Below are positions 42,900-53,185 of a stretch of DNA of 64,000 nt, piece after piece. The stretch comes from Bacillota bacterium (GTDB lineage Bacteria; Bacillota; Bacilli; Alicyclobacillales; SLC66). The translations under genes were made by a program, and so were the position numbers. The number at the start of each line of letters is the position of its first letter. Position 1 is the stretch's first letter. A model generated the notes under the pieces. That model did no database searches and was not told the DNA's origin. It saw only the letters and a list, made by a program, of their open reading frames with translations. The DNA is taken from positions 1-64,000 of the forward strand of contig JAJZCB010000007.1 of the NCBI GenBank assembly GCA_021846285.1, given 5' to 3'.

Positions 42900-43868
42900 A
42901 TGTTTTCTGCCGGCGCAGTGGTCGTTTTGTTCGCGGCCGCTATTGGGATCTGGCGCTGGTCCGTGTACACGCAGCATCAGCAGACAGTTGCTGCGTATCA
43001 GACATGGATGGCGGCCGCGATTCAGGACATACACTCGAATCAGTTGGAAACAGCCCTCAGGAAGGTGCGTAAGGCGGCGCAGTACGAGAAAACGAGTGCT
43101 GTTTTAACCATGGAAAACGTTCTGGAGAAGACGCGACGGCGAGGGCTTAAGCTGAACGGCGGTCCGTACCCTGCGGATCCGTTGGTGGTTGACGGGGGAA
43201 AAGTGGTGCAGGGCAAGTACGATATTGTTGCGTTGGCCAGTAGTTCAAAGGACCTTCAGAAATACAGGAACAGCATCATGAACAACCTGGATTTTCATGC
43301 TTTTGTCGATCGGGAACCGATTGGCGCGACGGTGTACGCTGTGGTCATACTTCCGGATGGCGCACAGCGCACGGTAAAGGCAACCGTCGTGGCGATGTCA
43401 TCCGGAAGTATTGGATTCACTGGCTTGTATACGAACCAACGATACGGGATGTCTGTGAATCTGCCGACTCTCACGACAGATGCCATATCCTATGGCTGGA
43501 TTCCGTCTGCCCGTCCTACGGACGGTGACGGAAGAGTGTTTACTGATCCGCTGAATCCACACATTACTGTAGTCGCATATGGATCAAATAACGTCTTGAA
43601 TCAATCGCCAAGCGCCTATATTCCTCTATCCGCCCACATTTTGAAGAATGTGCAGATTGGCGTCTATCCGGCGATTATCTATGCCAACGTCCAATCCGTG
43701 CAGGGCATTCCTGTCTATGACGAAAGCATTGTAGCAGGCGCTTCGAATCTGCAATCATCCAACGAGGTCGATGTTGCGGTTCCGCGAACCCTGTCAGCGC
43801 AGTGGCAACCCATAATCGACACCGTCATCGGTTCGTTTGAGCCGGGGAATCTGACTCAGGCATATTAA
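42900..43868 (+). CDS. Membrane-anchored extracytoplasmic protein, unknown
   Basis: A 322-residue protein with an N-terminal hydrophobic segment (residues 3-18) and a large extracytoplasmic domain. A CTG at 42876 with AAGGGG nine bases upstream would add KRSQKIG, giving the positive charge expected before an anchor, so the real start may be that rare codon. Residues 30-70 look helical; the rest is beta-rich with repeated Val/Ile/Tyr strands. No enzyme motif is seen. It converges with the pullulanase gene. Confidence 0.65.
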   Translation: MFSAGAVVVLFAAAIGIWRWSVYTQHQQTVAAYQTWMAAAIQDIHSNQLETALRKVRKAAQYEKTSAVLTMENVLEKTRRRGLKLNGGPYPADPLVVDGGKVVQGKYDIVALASSSKDLQKYRNSIMNNLDFHAFVDREPIGATVYAVVILPDGAQRTVKATVVAMSSGSIGFTGLYTNQRYGMSVNLPTLTTDAISYGWIPSARPTDGDGRVFTDPLNPHITVVAYGSNNVLNQSPSAYIPLSAHILKNVQIGVYPAIIYANVQSVQGIPVYDESIVAGASNLQSSNEVDVAVPRTLSAQWQPIIDTVIGSFEPGNLTQAY

Positions 43869-43942
43869 AACCTCCTGGCGCGTGAGACACCATGACAACA
43901 GTCCTCAGAGTGGACCAAGTGGGGCCCTCTTAGAGAGTGCCG

Positions 43943-46507
43943 TTAATTTCCATGAGTATTGTTTTGGTACAAAATTTCGCAGGTGATGGCAGGAACCGTG
44001 ACCGTTCCCTGTGCGTGGCCAAGCGTCCGTTCGCCGACTTGCCCGGTTGTTCCTACGATGTTCCAATGACCGGACGGTAGACGGAAGGCGGTTTTGCCGC
44101 CAGGATTGTAGATGACAACGATATTCTTCCACGGGTCTCCGTTCGCGTGGTTGATCAGTTCAAATGCCACCGTGTTATTGGGGCTTGGAATGAACTGCAA
44201 ATCTTTTTTGATCTGCAGGGCGGTTGTCATTCGAAACGCCGGGTGATCGACGCGTAGATGGATCAACCCTGCGTAGTAGTTGAATACGTTCAGATATTGC
44301 GCCTTTCGAGCCCAGTTAAACTCATTGACGGCGTCTCCCGCGTTGTAGCTGTTGCCGTTGCCGTTTTTCGTGCGCAGCATCTCTTCGCCGCCCTGCATAA
44401 ACGCTATACCTTGCGATGTCATCACAATGCTCTGGGCCAGTTCATCCATTTGAATGCGCAACGGTTTCGGAGTGCTCGGGTTGCTGAGTTTGAGTTTGTC
44501 CCACAACGTGTAATTGTCGTGGCTTGTCACATAGTTGACGGTTTCTGACGGTGCGGCGGCGAAGTCGTGAATCTGGCTGTTGTAATTGATGCTGCCGACA
44601 ACGCCATTTTCGATGGCAGGCACATAACCGACCCCGCCCATGGCATACCCGAGAGCGGTCGGTTGAAACACATTGGCTTCAATGGCATTGCGAAAGTTGT
44701 CATTGAACACGCCAATTCCAAGACCTTGCTGACTCCCCTTGACTAACAGCTGGCTCGGCGCCAGTCCGGATGTTCCGCCGGTCCACGGTTCGCCATAGAG
44801 GATAATGTTTGGATCAATGGCGTGCAGTTCCTGTGACACCTTTTTCATGGTATCAACGCCCAGCAACGCCATCAGGTCGAAACGAAAGCCGTTGACATGA
44901 TATTGGGTCACCCAGTATTTGAGTGAATCGAGGATGAATTTCTGAACCATGGGGCGCTCGCTGGCCACTTCATTGCCAACGCCGGATCCATTGTAATAAT
45001 TGCCCTGATAGTCGGTGCGCCAGAAGTACCCGGGAACCAATGTGTTAAGCGCGGATCCCTGGACAGCGAATGTATGGTTGTATACGACATCCATGATCAC
45101 CCCAATGTGCGCCTGGTGCAGACTCTGAATCATCTGTTTGAGTTGCGTGATGCGCGCCGCGCCCAAGGGTGTTGTGGCGTACATGCCTTCTGGCGCGTTA
45201 AAGTTTTGCGTATCATAGCCCCAATTGTAAGTGTAGCCAGGGTCGGGGAACTCCTGAACAGGCATGATCTGCACGTAGTTGACGCCGAGTTGCTTGAGAC
45301 TGCCAACTCCAGTCTTGACGTTGTTCGGTCCGCGCGTACCATGCTCCGTGAAGGCCAGGTATTGGCCCGGGTGCTTGAATCCGCCATTGGGATCCATCGA
45401 GAAGTCCCGCACACTCACTTCATAGACGACCGCATCCACAGGATTGGGAACACCCTGATAATGATCGTTGCTCCAGCCCTCGGGATTGGTTTTTGCGAGG
45501 TTGACAATCATGGCGCGGGTAGCGCCTGGAGCGATGGCAGTTGCGTAAGGATCGACAGCGGTCTGGGCTTGCCCGTCTATGGTCACGCGGTAGAGATAAT
45601 ACCAGCCGTCGAGATTCCCTGGTACAGTGACGCGCCAGGTGCCGCCTGTTCCCTGTTGCATGGGGATTTGCTGTTTTAGTGGACCCGCGGCGCTGGAGAA
45701 CAACTGCAGTTCCATCTGGCTGGCTGTGGGCGCCCATACGCGAAACGACGTCCGTCCCGGCGTCCACACGTTGCCAAGAGTGCCTCCGTAGTAGTACTGA
45801 GGAAGATTCAGAACTCTGCGGGGAACCACCTGTACAGACGTAAAACCTGTCGCGTGCAGCATGAGCGTGTGCGTGACATTGGGTGCGGCGGCGAGTGTCA
45901 GTTTGAGGAGAGTCGTTGAGTTGTCAGGCGTCACGGCCGTGACAGGAATGGTCGTGTGGCTGGTTTCATCCGTCACGGAAAACTTGGCGCCGGACGCAGG
46001 CACGGGACTGTCCAAACTCGCATAAATGGTGTGAGCGCCGTCCAGAAACGCGTTCGTGATACTTGGCTGCAGCGCCTGCGTGGCGGCCGCTTGCGAGTAA
46101 TAGACAGTCGGGTTCCCTTCCACCAGCCAAATCTGAGCTTTGCCGTTTGTCACCCTGATATATCGATTCGCGGACACATCTTTTGCCTGCCAGTTGCCAA
46201 GCCGGACTATGACGCCGACTTCCGTGTTGTTGCCGGGCACCTGCGCGGTCGATACTACGCCAAAGGAGTCGGTTCCCGTGAAATTGTAGGCGGCGCCATT
46301 TAAACTCTGCGGCTGATAGGGCCACAGCCATAGATTCCACCCGGTGTAATTGTTGTCGAATCGGTGATAGTGAACAATGACTGTGGTCTCAGATTGTGCG
46401 GCGGCCGGCACTGCAGCCAGTGATTGAAATGAAAGAAAGACACCGACCAGGGCCGTTCCAAACAGGTATAGCACGCGTGACCACCGGAAGCGTGCAAACA
46501 GTCTCAA
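43943..46507 (-). CDS. Secreted type I pullulanase
   Basis: A protein of about 854 residues with a Sec signal (basic start, VLYLFGTALVGVFLSF, then AAAQS). An N-terminal CBM41-type starch-binding domain follows (VHYHRFDNNYTGWNLWLW), then a CBM48-like domain (FRVWAPTASQMELQLF) and a GH13 barrel. The pullulanase hallmark YNWGYDTQNFN differs from the usual YNWGYDP at the last residue. Catalytic residues are Asp in GFRFDLMALL, Glu in LYGEPWTGG and Asp in TSHDNYTLWD. It cleaves alpha-1,6 links in pullulan and starch outside the cell. TTG 46507 is preferred because AGGAGGG abuts the ATG two codons earlier. Confidence 0.92.
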   Translation of the reverse strand: MRLFARFRWSRVLYLFGTALVGVFLSFQSLAAVPAAAQSETTVIVHYHRFDNNYTGWNLWLWPYQPQSLNGAAYNFTGTDSFGVVSTAQVPGNNTEVGVIVRLGNWQAKDVSANRYIRVTNGKAQIWLVEGNPTVYYSQAAATQALQPSITNAFLDGAHTIYASLDSPVPASGAKFSVTDETSHTTIPVTAVTPDNSTTLLKLTLAAAPNVTHTLMLHATGFTSVQVVPRRVLNLPQYYYGGTLGNVWTPGRTSFRVWAPTASQMELQLFSSAAGPLKQQIPMQQGTGGTWRVTVPGNLDGWYYLYRVTIDGQAQTAVDPYATAIAPGATRAMIVNLAKTNPEGWSNDHYQGVPNPVDAVVYEVSVRDFSMDPNGGFKHPGQYLAFTEHGTRGPNNVKTGVGSLKQLGVNYVQIMPVQEFPDPGYTYNWGYDTQNFNAPEGMYATTPLGAARITQLKQMIQSLHQAHIGVIMDVVYNHTFAVQGSALNTLVPGYFWRTDYQGNYYNGSGVGNEVASERPMVQKFILDSLKYWVTQYHVNGFRFDLMALLGVDTMKKVSQELHAIDPNIILYGEPWTGGTSGLAPSQLLVKGSQQGLGIGVFNDNFRNAIEANVFQPTALGYAMGGVGYVPAIENGVVGSINYNSQIHDFAAAPSETVNYVTSHDNYTLWDKLKLSNPSTPKPLRIQMDELAQSIVMTSQGIAFMQGGEEMLRTKNGNGNSYNAGDAVNEFNWARKAQYLNVFNYYAGLIHLRVDHPAFRMTTALQIKKDLQFIPSPNNTVAFELINHANGDPWKNIVVIYNPGGKTAFRLPSGHWNIVGTTGQVGERTLGHAQGTVTVPAITCEILYQNNTHGN

Positions 46508-46758
46508 AGTCATCCCTCCTGGTTTTTGTGACCGTTCGCGTGCAGGTAAGGTTATTTCGCATGGACTGCCGTCATTGTTGATAATCAGAGGTGTGAAAAC
46601 GTTTGCGCAAACAAGTATTGAAGAAGCTTCATAATCTTTTATGCCCTTACAGCGATTGTGCGAAAGAATGCCAGTCTTGTCAAGAGTCTGCAAAAACAAA
46701 TGGCAGACTTCCATGTACGTTGGCCCGTTCAGTATGACCGGGAACGCAGTGTCGCGAT

Positions 46759-47541
46759 TCAGTCTGTAAAGAGGTCGCGTTTCACGAAGGCGGATCGCGC
46801 GAATCGCCACAGGATCTTTCTCTTGGTCAACCAGACGATGTGGGCTCCAGTGTGGTGATTATGCAAGATCTTGGTCACCAGAAACCGCGCCACAGTGTCA
46901 GGGGCATCGCCGAGAATATTAAAAATGCGTTTCGTGTTATGGCCGTTCCTCAATTCACCGGAAGGATCCTTCAGAAAATCTGTCACCATCATGCCTGGAC
47001 TGAGCAGTCCAATCAGGATGGGGGTGTCTGATGTTTCTTTAGCGCATGCGGTGGTGAAGTGGGTTAGCGCACGTTTGGTCGTACCGTAAAGGTTGAGGCC
47101 CTTTCGCTGCATGTCGTTGCTGCCGAACCCTTCAACATTGAAAATTTGGCCGTGGCCCTGCTGCAGCATGCCGGACAGGGCGATTTGTGTACCAAAGATG
47201 GCGCCGCGCAGATTCGTGTCCAGCACACTTTGAACGTCCTGCGCGGACAGGTCATGCAGTGCGTGCCCCTGCTGATTGACGCCAGCGTTATTGATCCAGA
47301 TATCGATCGCGCCCCATCTGTCAACGGAACGTTGCCATACCTCCACGATGTCGTCGCGATGCCGCACGTCACAAGGTACGCCCAGCACTGTCTGGCCGTG
47401 GCTGGACAAACTGTTCACCGCCTGTTGGACCTGATTCTGGCTGCGACTGCAGATCGTGACGTTGCAATTTTTCTGCAGGAACACTTTTGCCATGGCATAA
47501 CCTAGACCGCGAGAACTGCCAGTGATTACTACGGTTGTCAT
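46759..47541 (-). CDS. Short-chain dehydrogenase, NYC1/NOL-like
   Basis: A 260-residue SDR with the cofactor motif TGSSRGLG, the NNAG motif and YGTTK active-site pair. The catalytic serine region reads FNVEGFGSND, which resembles the plant and bacterial chlorophyll(ide) b reductase-like SDRs (NYC1/NOL) more than classical SDRs. The organism shows no photosynthesis genes, so the substrate is likely another carbonyl compound. ATG follows AGAGGATGG. Confidence 0.8.
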   Translation of the reverse strand: MTTVVITGSSRGLGYAMAKVFLQKNCNVTICSRSQNQVQQAVNSLSSHGQTVLGVPCDVRHRDDIVEVWQRSVDRWGAIDIWINNAGVNQQGHALHDLSAQDVQSVLDTNLRGAIFGTQIALSGMLQQGHGQIFNVEGFGSNDMQRKGLNLYGTTKRALTHFTTACAKETSDTPILIGLLSPGMMVTDFLKDPSGELRNGHNTKRIFNILGDAPDTVARFLVTKILHNHHTGAHIVWLTKRKILWRFARSAFVKRDLFTD

Positions 47542-47664
47542 CGTCCATCCTCTTCTTTCCAGGTAACCGTTTCACAATCCAGTGTAGCAGACTTTCAGGA
47601 TGAGTTATAGAATTGATGATAAGATCGCATGAGTGGTACACGGCAACGGAACGGAGTCAAAGAG

Positions 47665-49467
47665 ATGCAGGAGCATGAGGCGAACGTACAGATAGAGGAC
47701 GCTCGGAAACTCTTAAAACGCTATTACGGTTACGATGAGTTCCGTGAAGGGCAAAAGGAGATCATCGAAGGCATACTGCAGGGGCGCGACACGATTGGGA
47801 TTATGCCGACCGGAGGAGGCAAGTCGGTCTGTTATCAGATTCCCGCGTTGCAAAGCGAGCGACTGACTCTGGTCATTTCGCCTTTGATTTCCCTGATGAA
47901 AGACCAGGTGGATACACTCGCGAGTCTCGGCATCGCCGCGACGTTCATCAACAGCACGTTGCACGCTTCGCAAGTTCGGGAACGGTTGCAGGGAGCGGAA
48001 CAGGGAGCGTATAAACTGCTTTACGTTGCGCCGGAGCGCCTGGAATCCGAGTCTTTTTTGCACTTTATCGACACGCTTCGCCCTGAACTTGTGGCCATTG
48101 ACGAAGCGCATTGCCTGTCACAGTGGGGACACGATTTTCGCCCCAGTTATCGTTCTATCGCGCCGCTTCTGGCAGGGCTCAGTCATCGTCCTGTCGTGAG
48201 CGCGTTCACGGCAACGGCCACTCCGGAAGTACTGCAAGATATCGTCCAGCTTCTGCATCTTCGCGATCCGCATGTCTGTGTCACGGGATTTGATCGGGAG
48301 AACTTGACGTTTTCCGTGATTCATGGGCAACCCAAGCGTGATTTTGTAGTCCGGTACATGGACAGTCATCCTCACGATGCGGGGATCATCTACACCGCAA
48401 CGCGCAAAGAAGCAGACAGTCTGTACGAACTGTTGAAACAGAAGGGCAAGTCCGTGGGCCGTTATCACGCGGGACTCAGCGATGAGGAACGAAGTGGCAG
48501 TCAGGAACAGTTCCTGTATGACGAGACACGCGTGATGGTGGCTACCAACGCGTTTGGCATGGGGATCGACAAGTCAAACATACGATTTGTCATTCACTAC
48601 AACATGCCAAAAAATTTGGAATCCTATTATCAGGAGGCCGGGCGTGCCGGACGAGACGGGGATCCCGGCGAATGCCTGCTGTTGTTTAGCCCGCAGGATA
48701 TCCAGTTGCAAAAGTTTCTCATCGAACAGACGGTGTCTTCGACTGATCGCAAGTCGACCGAGTACAAGAAATTGCAGTCGATGGCGGATTACTGTCACAC
48801 CACCCAGTGTCTGCGCGCCTATATCCTGCGCTACTTCGGCGAGACCGCGCCAGAACGCTGCGACAGTTGCGGCAACTGCAATGACTCATTTGACCTGCGC
48901 GATATCACTGTCATGGCGCAACAGATCTTCTCGTGCGTTCATCGGGTCAAGGAGCGGTATGGGATCACACTGGTGACGGCTGTTCTCAGGGGTTCTAAAG
49001 ACAGACGGATCCTACAGCTTGGACTGGATCGACTGCCAACGTACGGCTTGCTGAGGGGCCGGCCTGAAAAGGAAATCACAGGGTATATACAGACTTTGAT
49101 TGCGGACGGTTATCTGAAGGTGACTGAGGGGCAGTATCCCGTAGTTCAATTGCAGCAAAAGGCAGTGCCGGTGCTCAAAGGTCAGGCGCAGGTCTTCGTT
49201 AAAGTGCTTCCACAGATGAAAACGGAGGCGCCGGACGATGCGCTGTTTGAGCAACTTCGGATGTTGCGCAGAGAGATTGCGCGCGCGCACAATGTTCCTC
49301 CGTATGTGATTTTCCCCGACAGTACGCTGCGCGAGTTGGCGGCGAAGTGTCCCCAGGATCGGCGGGCCATGCTCGCTGTGAAAGGCGTCGGCGAATTGAA
49401 ATTCGAGAAGTACGGACCGGCGTTTTTGCGCGTGTTTCAGGAGCGCGCAGCCAGAGTGGGAAAGTGA
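47665..49467 (+). CDS. recQ: RecQ-family ATP-dependent DNA helicase
   Basis: A 600-residue helicase. Motif 0 is [11 protein letters not shown], Walker A is MPTGGGKS, and the DExH box is [19 protein letters not shown]. The zinc-binding RQC part has C-x-YFGE-x-CDSCGNC, and an HRDC domain occupies the last 75 residues. It unwinds forks and recombination intermediates. ATG 47665 is preferred; an earlier ATG at 47629 is possible. Confidence 0.93.
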   Translation: MQEHEANVQIEDARKLLKRYYGYDEFREGQKEIIEGILQGRDTIGIMPTGGGKSVCYQIPALQSERLTLVISPLISLMKDQVDTLASLGIAATFINSTLHASQVRERLQGAEQGAYKLLYVAPERLESESFLHFIDTLRPELVAIDEAHCLSQWGHDFRPSYRSIAPLLAGLSHRPVVSAFTATATPEVLQDIVQLLHLRDPHVCVTGFDRENLTFSVIHGQPKRDFVVRYMDSHPHDAGIIYTATRKEADSLYELLKQKGKSVGRYHAGLSDEERSGSQEQFLYDETRVMVATNAFGMGIDKSNIRFVIHYNMPKNLESYYQEAGRAGRDGDPGECLLLFSPQDIQLQKFLIEQTVSSTDRKSTEYKKLQSMADYCHTTQCLRAYILRYFGETAPERCDSCGNCNDSFDLRDITVMAQQIFSCVHRVKERYGITLVTAVLRGSKDRRILQLGLDRLPTYGLLRGRPEKEITGYIQTLIADGYLKVTEGQYPVVQLQQKAVPVLKGQAQVFVKVLPQMKTEAPDDALFEQLRMLRREIARAHNVPPYVIFPDSTLRELAAKCPQDRRAMLAVKGVGELKFEKYGPAFLRVFQERAARVGK

Positions 49468-49522
49468 TACAATTGACTGATACGAAACATATGTCATATG
49501 GTCGGTGAGGGGGGATGGCTCC

Positions 49523-49714
49523 GTGCCGAGAGCAGAGAATCGCAAACGTCCGCCGAACGTGCCGGGAGGCGCTACAGATGGCCGCCGCAACAAGGTGGTT
49601 GACGCCCAAAAAGCGTCGGAGACCCAAGGGGCGCAAAATAGAAAGCAAGAACTGATTGAAAAGATGAAGAAGATCCAGGAGAGAAAAAAGGCGGGCAATA
49701 AGCCAACCTCGTAA
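49523..49714 (+). CDS. 63-residue basic protein, unknown
   Basis: GTG 49523 follows GAGGGGGGAT. The product is hydrophilic and rich in Lys, Arg and Gln, with a helical C-terminus (NRKQELIEKMKKIQERKK). No membrane segment or known motif. It lies between recQ and a long hairpin at 49729-49784. Possibly a small nucleic-acid- or ribosome-associated protein, but this is only a guess. Confidence 0.5.
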   Translation: MPRAENRKRPPNVPGGATDGRRNKVVDAQKASETQGAQNRKQELIEKMKKIQERKKAGNKPTS

Positions 49715-49728
49715 GTGTCTGTCTTGGA

Positions 49729-49784
49729 GCGATGCGCATGGGAAAGCGAACCTGCCAGCGGGTTCGCTTTCCCATGCGCATCGC
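49729..49784. terminator. 24 bp perfect hairpin
   Basis: GCGATGCGCATGGGAAAGCG-AACC pairs exactly with its complement at 49761-49784 across an 8-base loop (TGCCAGCG). It starts 14 bases after the small basic gene. There is no T-run on either strand side, which is odd for so long a stem. Confidence 0.75.
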
Positions 49785-49901
49785 AGTGAGAGTGAGTCAT
49801 ACATTTCTGGCTCTCTGGCTCTCATCCATGCGCTTCATCACCTATGCTCATGGTATACTGAAACGATTAGCCTATACAACGTGTAAAGGGAGAAAGAACG
49901 A

Positions 49902-51500
49902 ATGATTCGCGTAAAAGATCTGTCGTTGTCTTTTGGGAGTCGCATTTTATTTGAAGGCGTCAATATAAGTTTTGATGAAGGCAATCGTTACGGACTGATT
50001 GGAGCGAATGGATCTGGCAAGTCTACGTTTATGAAGATCCTTGTCGGAGATTTCGAGCCGAGCACAGGCAACGTGACCGTTTTACCGGGAGTGCGGGTCG
50101 GCGTCCTGCGCCAGGATCACTATCAGTATGATGACTGTACAGTACTGAACACGGTGCTGATGGGATATCCGGAATTTTGGGCCGTCATGCAGGAGCGGGA
50201 GCGGATGTACGCGCTGCCCGAGATGACGGAGGAAGACGGTATGCGGGTTGGAGAACTGGAAAGCGCGTTTGCGGACATGGACGGGTATTCTGCCGAGTAT
50301 TTCGCTGCGGAACTGCTGGAGGGACTCGGAATCCCCGTGGAGAAGCACGGGGATTTGATGAGTTCGATGATCGGCGGATTTAAACTGCGTGTCTTGCTGG
50401 CGCAGGTGCTGTTTGGCCGTCCGGATGTTCTGTTGCTCGACGAACCGACGAACCACCTGGACCTCGACACGATCCGCTGGTTGGAGAACTTCCTGCTCGC
50501 GCACAAGGGAACCATGGTCATCATCTCGCACGATCGCCACTTTCTCAATACGGTCTGCACCCACATGGTCGATGTGGATTATAAGCAAATCTCCGTGTTC
50601 TCAGGCAATTACGATTATTTTGTGGCGGCCAGTACGTTGGCCCGTGAGCAGTTGCTCGCCGACAATGCGAGAAACCTGGAAAAGATATCCGAACTGCGCG
50701 AGTTTGTGGCCCGATTTTCTGCGAACAAGAGCAAGGCGAAGCAGGCGACAAGCCGGCAGAAACAGATTGAGAAAATTGAGATCCAGGAGATCCGCCCCTC
50801 GTCGCGAGTGTCCCCCTACATCAAATTCACCTCCCGGCAACCACTCGGGAAGCAGGTTGTCGTTCTTGACAAGGTGGACAAATCATTTGGCGATCTGCAC
50901 GTGCTGAGATCTGTCACGCTGCAGATTGTGAATGGGGAAAAGGTGGCCGTCCTTGGCGTCAATGGCATTGGCAAGACCACACTTCTGAACGTGATGATGG
51001 GGGAGTTGACGCCAGACAGCGGGGTCGTGACGTGGGGGAAGTCGGCGGAAGCCACGTATTTTACGCAGGATCACAATGAAACCATCCCGAAAGACACCAC
51101 GGTCTATGAATGGCTGAAGAGCTTCGATGATGAGGCGGACCAGCAGACGATTCGCAGCATTTTGGGGCGGATGCTGTTTTCCAAGGATGATGTCCACAAG
51201 TCCACCGAGGTTCTGTCCGGGGGCGAGACCGCGCGACTGATGCTGGCGAAGATGCTGCTGCTGCAGGGCAACGTTCTGGTGCTGGACGAACCGACCAACC
51301 ACCTGGATTTGGAGGCGATCGACGCGTTGTCGAAAGCGCTGGCCGAATTTGGAGGCGCGGTCATCTTTGTTTCCCACGCGCGCCAACTGGTCACGGATGT
51401 CGCCAACCGCATCATCGAACTGACGGCGGATGGGGTTGTCGACTTTTCGGGAACGTACGATGAATACCTGGCCAAACGCGATACTCTGGTGAGGATCTGA
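49902..51500 (+). CDS. ABC-F ribosome-associated ATPase, YbiT-like
   Basis: A 532-residue soluble protein with two ABC domains and no membrane part. Walker A motifs are GANGSGKS and GVNGIGKT. The first signature is degenerate (MIGGFKLR), as in YbiT, and the second is LSGGETAR. Both Walker B segments read LLLDEPTNHLDL or VLDEPTNHLDL. ABC-F proteins of this branch act on stalled or antibiotic-bound ribosomes. It overlaps nothing but precedes the pseudouridine synthase by 2 bases, forming a translation-related pair. Confidence 0.92.
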   Translation: MIRVKDLSLSFGSRILFEGVNISFDEGNRYGLIGANGSGKSTFMKILVGDFEPSTGNVTVLPGVRVGVLRQDHYQYDDCTVLNTVLMGYPEFWAVMQERERMYALPEMTEEDGMRVGELESAFADMDGYSAEYFAAELLEGLGIPVEKHGDLMSSMIGGFKLRVLLAQVLFGRPDVLLLDEPTNHLDLDTIRWLENFLLAHKGTMVIISHDRHFLNTVCTHMVDVDYKQISVFSGNYDYFVAASTLAREQLLADNARNLEKISELREFVARFSANKSKAKQATSRQKQIEKIEIQEIRPSSRVSPYIKFTSRQPLGKQVVVLDKVDKSFGDLHVLRSVTLQIVNGEKVAVLGVNGIGKTTLLNVMMGELTPDSGVVTWGKSAEATYFTQDHNETIPKDTTVYEWLKSFDDEADQQTIRSILGRMLFSKDDVHKSTEVLSGGETARLMLAKMLLLQGNVLVLDEPTNHLDLEAIDALSKALAEFGGAVIFVSHARQLVTDVANRIIELTADGVVDFSGTYDEYLAKRDTLVRI

Positions 51501-51502
51501 CC

Positions 51503-52393
51503 ATGGCGACGGACAGGAAGTGGACGGTAACGGAACCTGGTCTCCTGCTCCCCTTTTTGCTGCAGAATCTTCCCGAGAAGGGCCGCAACAAAGTGAAGGC
51601 GCTGCTGACACACCGACAGGTCGCCGTGGACGATCGGGTGATCACGCGCCATGACCATGCGCTGCAGAGTGGTCAGTGCGTTTCCGTTCGCGCAGCAAGC
51701 GGTTTTGCAAAAGCGACGGGATCCATGGAGGGGGTCCGCATCCTGTACGAAGATGCGGATATCATCGTGATCGACAAGCCGCCGGGCCTGCTCTCCATCG
51801 CGTCTGATGAGGAGCGGGAGCATACAGCGTACCATGTGCTGACGGAACATGTGCGGGCGCATGATCCGGGAGCGCGCATATTTATCGTGCACCGCCTGGA
51901 TCGCGACACCTCCGGCGTCATGCTGTTCGCCAAGCGGTACGAGGTGCAGCAGGCGCTGCAGCTTGACTGGCGCGAGACGGTGCTGGAGCGTTCCTATGTC
52001 GCGGTTGTGGAAGGGTTGGTGAATCCGCCCGAGGGAACTCTCCGGTCGTGGCTGAAGGAGACGAAAACACAATTGATGTACGTCAGCCCGATACCGGGAG
52101 ATGGGCAGGAGGCAATCACGCACTATGAGGTGTTAAAGGCAGACAAAGACTATTCGCTGCTGAAAATCTGGCTGGAAACGGGGCGCAAGAACCAGATCCG
52201 CGCGCAGATGCAGAGCATTGGCCACAGTGTGGTGGGCGACAGGCGGTACGGAGCGGCCAAGAATTCGCTTGGGCGACTTGGGCTGCACGCGCGAGTTTTG
52301 AGTTTCCGCCATCCGGTCACTCACCAGGTGCTGCGGTTCGAGACGGATGTTCCACCCGCTTTTCGCAGAGTGTTGTCGGGGGCGGCGCAATGA
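51503..52393 (+). CDS. RluA-family pseudouridine synthase
   Basis: A 296-residue enzyme with an N-terminal S4-like RNA-binding region (residues 30-60) and the catalytic core. The catalytic Asp is in HRLDRDTSGVMLFAK, and the C-terminal motif is GRKNQIRAQM. It modifies uridine in rRNA or tRNA; the target is not predictable. It starts two bases after the ABC-F gene, so they are probably co-translated. Confidence 0.9.
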   Translation: MATDRKWTVTEPGLLLPFLLQNLPEKGRNKVKALLTHRQVAVDDRVITRHDHALQSGQCVSVRAASGFAKATGSMEGVRILYEDADIIVIDKPPGLLSIASDEEREHTAYHVLTEHVRAHDPGARIFIVHRLDRDTSGVMLFAKRYEVQQALQLDWRETVLERSYVAVVEGLVNPPEGTLRSWLKETKTQLMYVSPIPGDGQEAITHYEVLKADKDYSLLKIWLETGRKNQIRAQMQSIGHSVVGDRRYGAAKNSLGRLGLHARVLSFRHPVTHQVLRFETDVPPAFRRVLSGAAQ

Positions 52394-52585
52394 TCATTGT
52401 CGCCGCTCGTGGAGTCATAGATCTCTCGGTGAGGTTTGCAAAACCCGACGGCGCTGGATATTGTTACGCTTTTTATGAACTCGCTTATGGTAGCCATCGT
52501 GGGGAACAACCATTCGGTACGATGGTTACTTAAGAGATGGATGTCTGCAATCTGGCTCCAGTTGGGCAAACAATTTGTCCTCCTC

Positions 52586-52891
52586 TTACCGTTGGGACAG
52601 CCTCTTCTCCTCCTCGTACAAGCGCTCGATCACAAATTGCTTCAACAACGTCTGATACCCCTTGTGTTTTTTCTCGGCTAATTCTTGTAATCGATCGAGC
52701 GTGTCCACGTCCATACGAATCGTTATCGTCTTTGCATCAGTTCTCCTAGGTGGCATTTCAGACTCGTCCAATGGACGCGCGTGCGACAGAAAGTCTTCAG
52801 TTAGTTCATGAGTATCCCAATACTCGGCAGATTCTTTATCCGTCATGTGCTTCGGTATTTCATTAGGGTCATTGACAGGTTTCATATTCAT
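52586..52891 (-). CDS. brnA: BrnA-type antitoxin
   Basis: A 101-residue antitoxin. The N-terminal half, with MPPRRTDAKTITIRMD, resembles the BrnA domain, and the C-terminal half folds as a ribbon-helix-helix (DVDTLDRLQELAEKKHKGYQ). Its ATG overlaps the toxin stop (TAATG). It would neutralise BrnT and repress the operon through the palindrome at 53186-53207. Confidence 0.9.
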   Translation of the reverse strand: MNMKPVNDPNEIPKHMTDKESAEYWDTHELTEDFLSHARPLDESEMPPRRTDAKTITIRMDVDTLDRLQELAEKKHKGYQTLLKQFVIERLYEEEKRLSQR

Positions 52892-53160
52892 TAACGACTC
52901 CCCCTGCGAAATGCCTGTTTTTCTCTGTCATTTAAATCCCTGGCTGTAATTACACGATACATGCCATCCTGGATTACATAGACTACAAACAATAGTCGCC
53001 CATCTTCTGTACGTCCGACAATACCTTTTTTGCCCTTGTCATGTACATCAAATCCAACTCGTTCGGGATCTTTCATTGCTTCCTCGGCTTCATAAGGCAC
53101 CACGTCATGTCTTGATATGTGTTCTTCATTGTCTGCGTTCCAATCAAATTCACGTGGCAA
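52891..53160 (-). CDS. brnT: BrnT-type RNase toxin
   Basis: An approximately 90-residue ribonuclease toxin of the BrnT family: FDWNADNEEHISRHDV at the start, then EEAMKDPER, GRLLFVVYV and RVITARDLNDREKQAF. TTG 53160 is preferred because family members start just before FDWN and GGAGGTG lies upstream; ATG 53184 would add eight residues. It cleaves RNA to halt translation when BrnA is lost. The operator-promoter lies 25-45 bases upstream. Confidence 0.9.
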   Translation of the reverse strand: MPREFDWNADNEEHISRHDVVPYEAEEAMKDPERVGFDVHDKGKKGIVGRTEDGRLLFVVYVIQDGMYRVITARDLNDREKQAFRRGSR

Positions 53161-53185
53161 AGGCGCACCTCCGAGGTATGCCAAT

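Noticed and set aside
46508-46810. N-terminal extension of the pullulanase up to 46810
   Set aside because: It would overlap the end of the SDR gene and precede the signal peptide; the AGGAGGG site places the start at TTG 46507.
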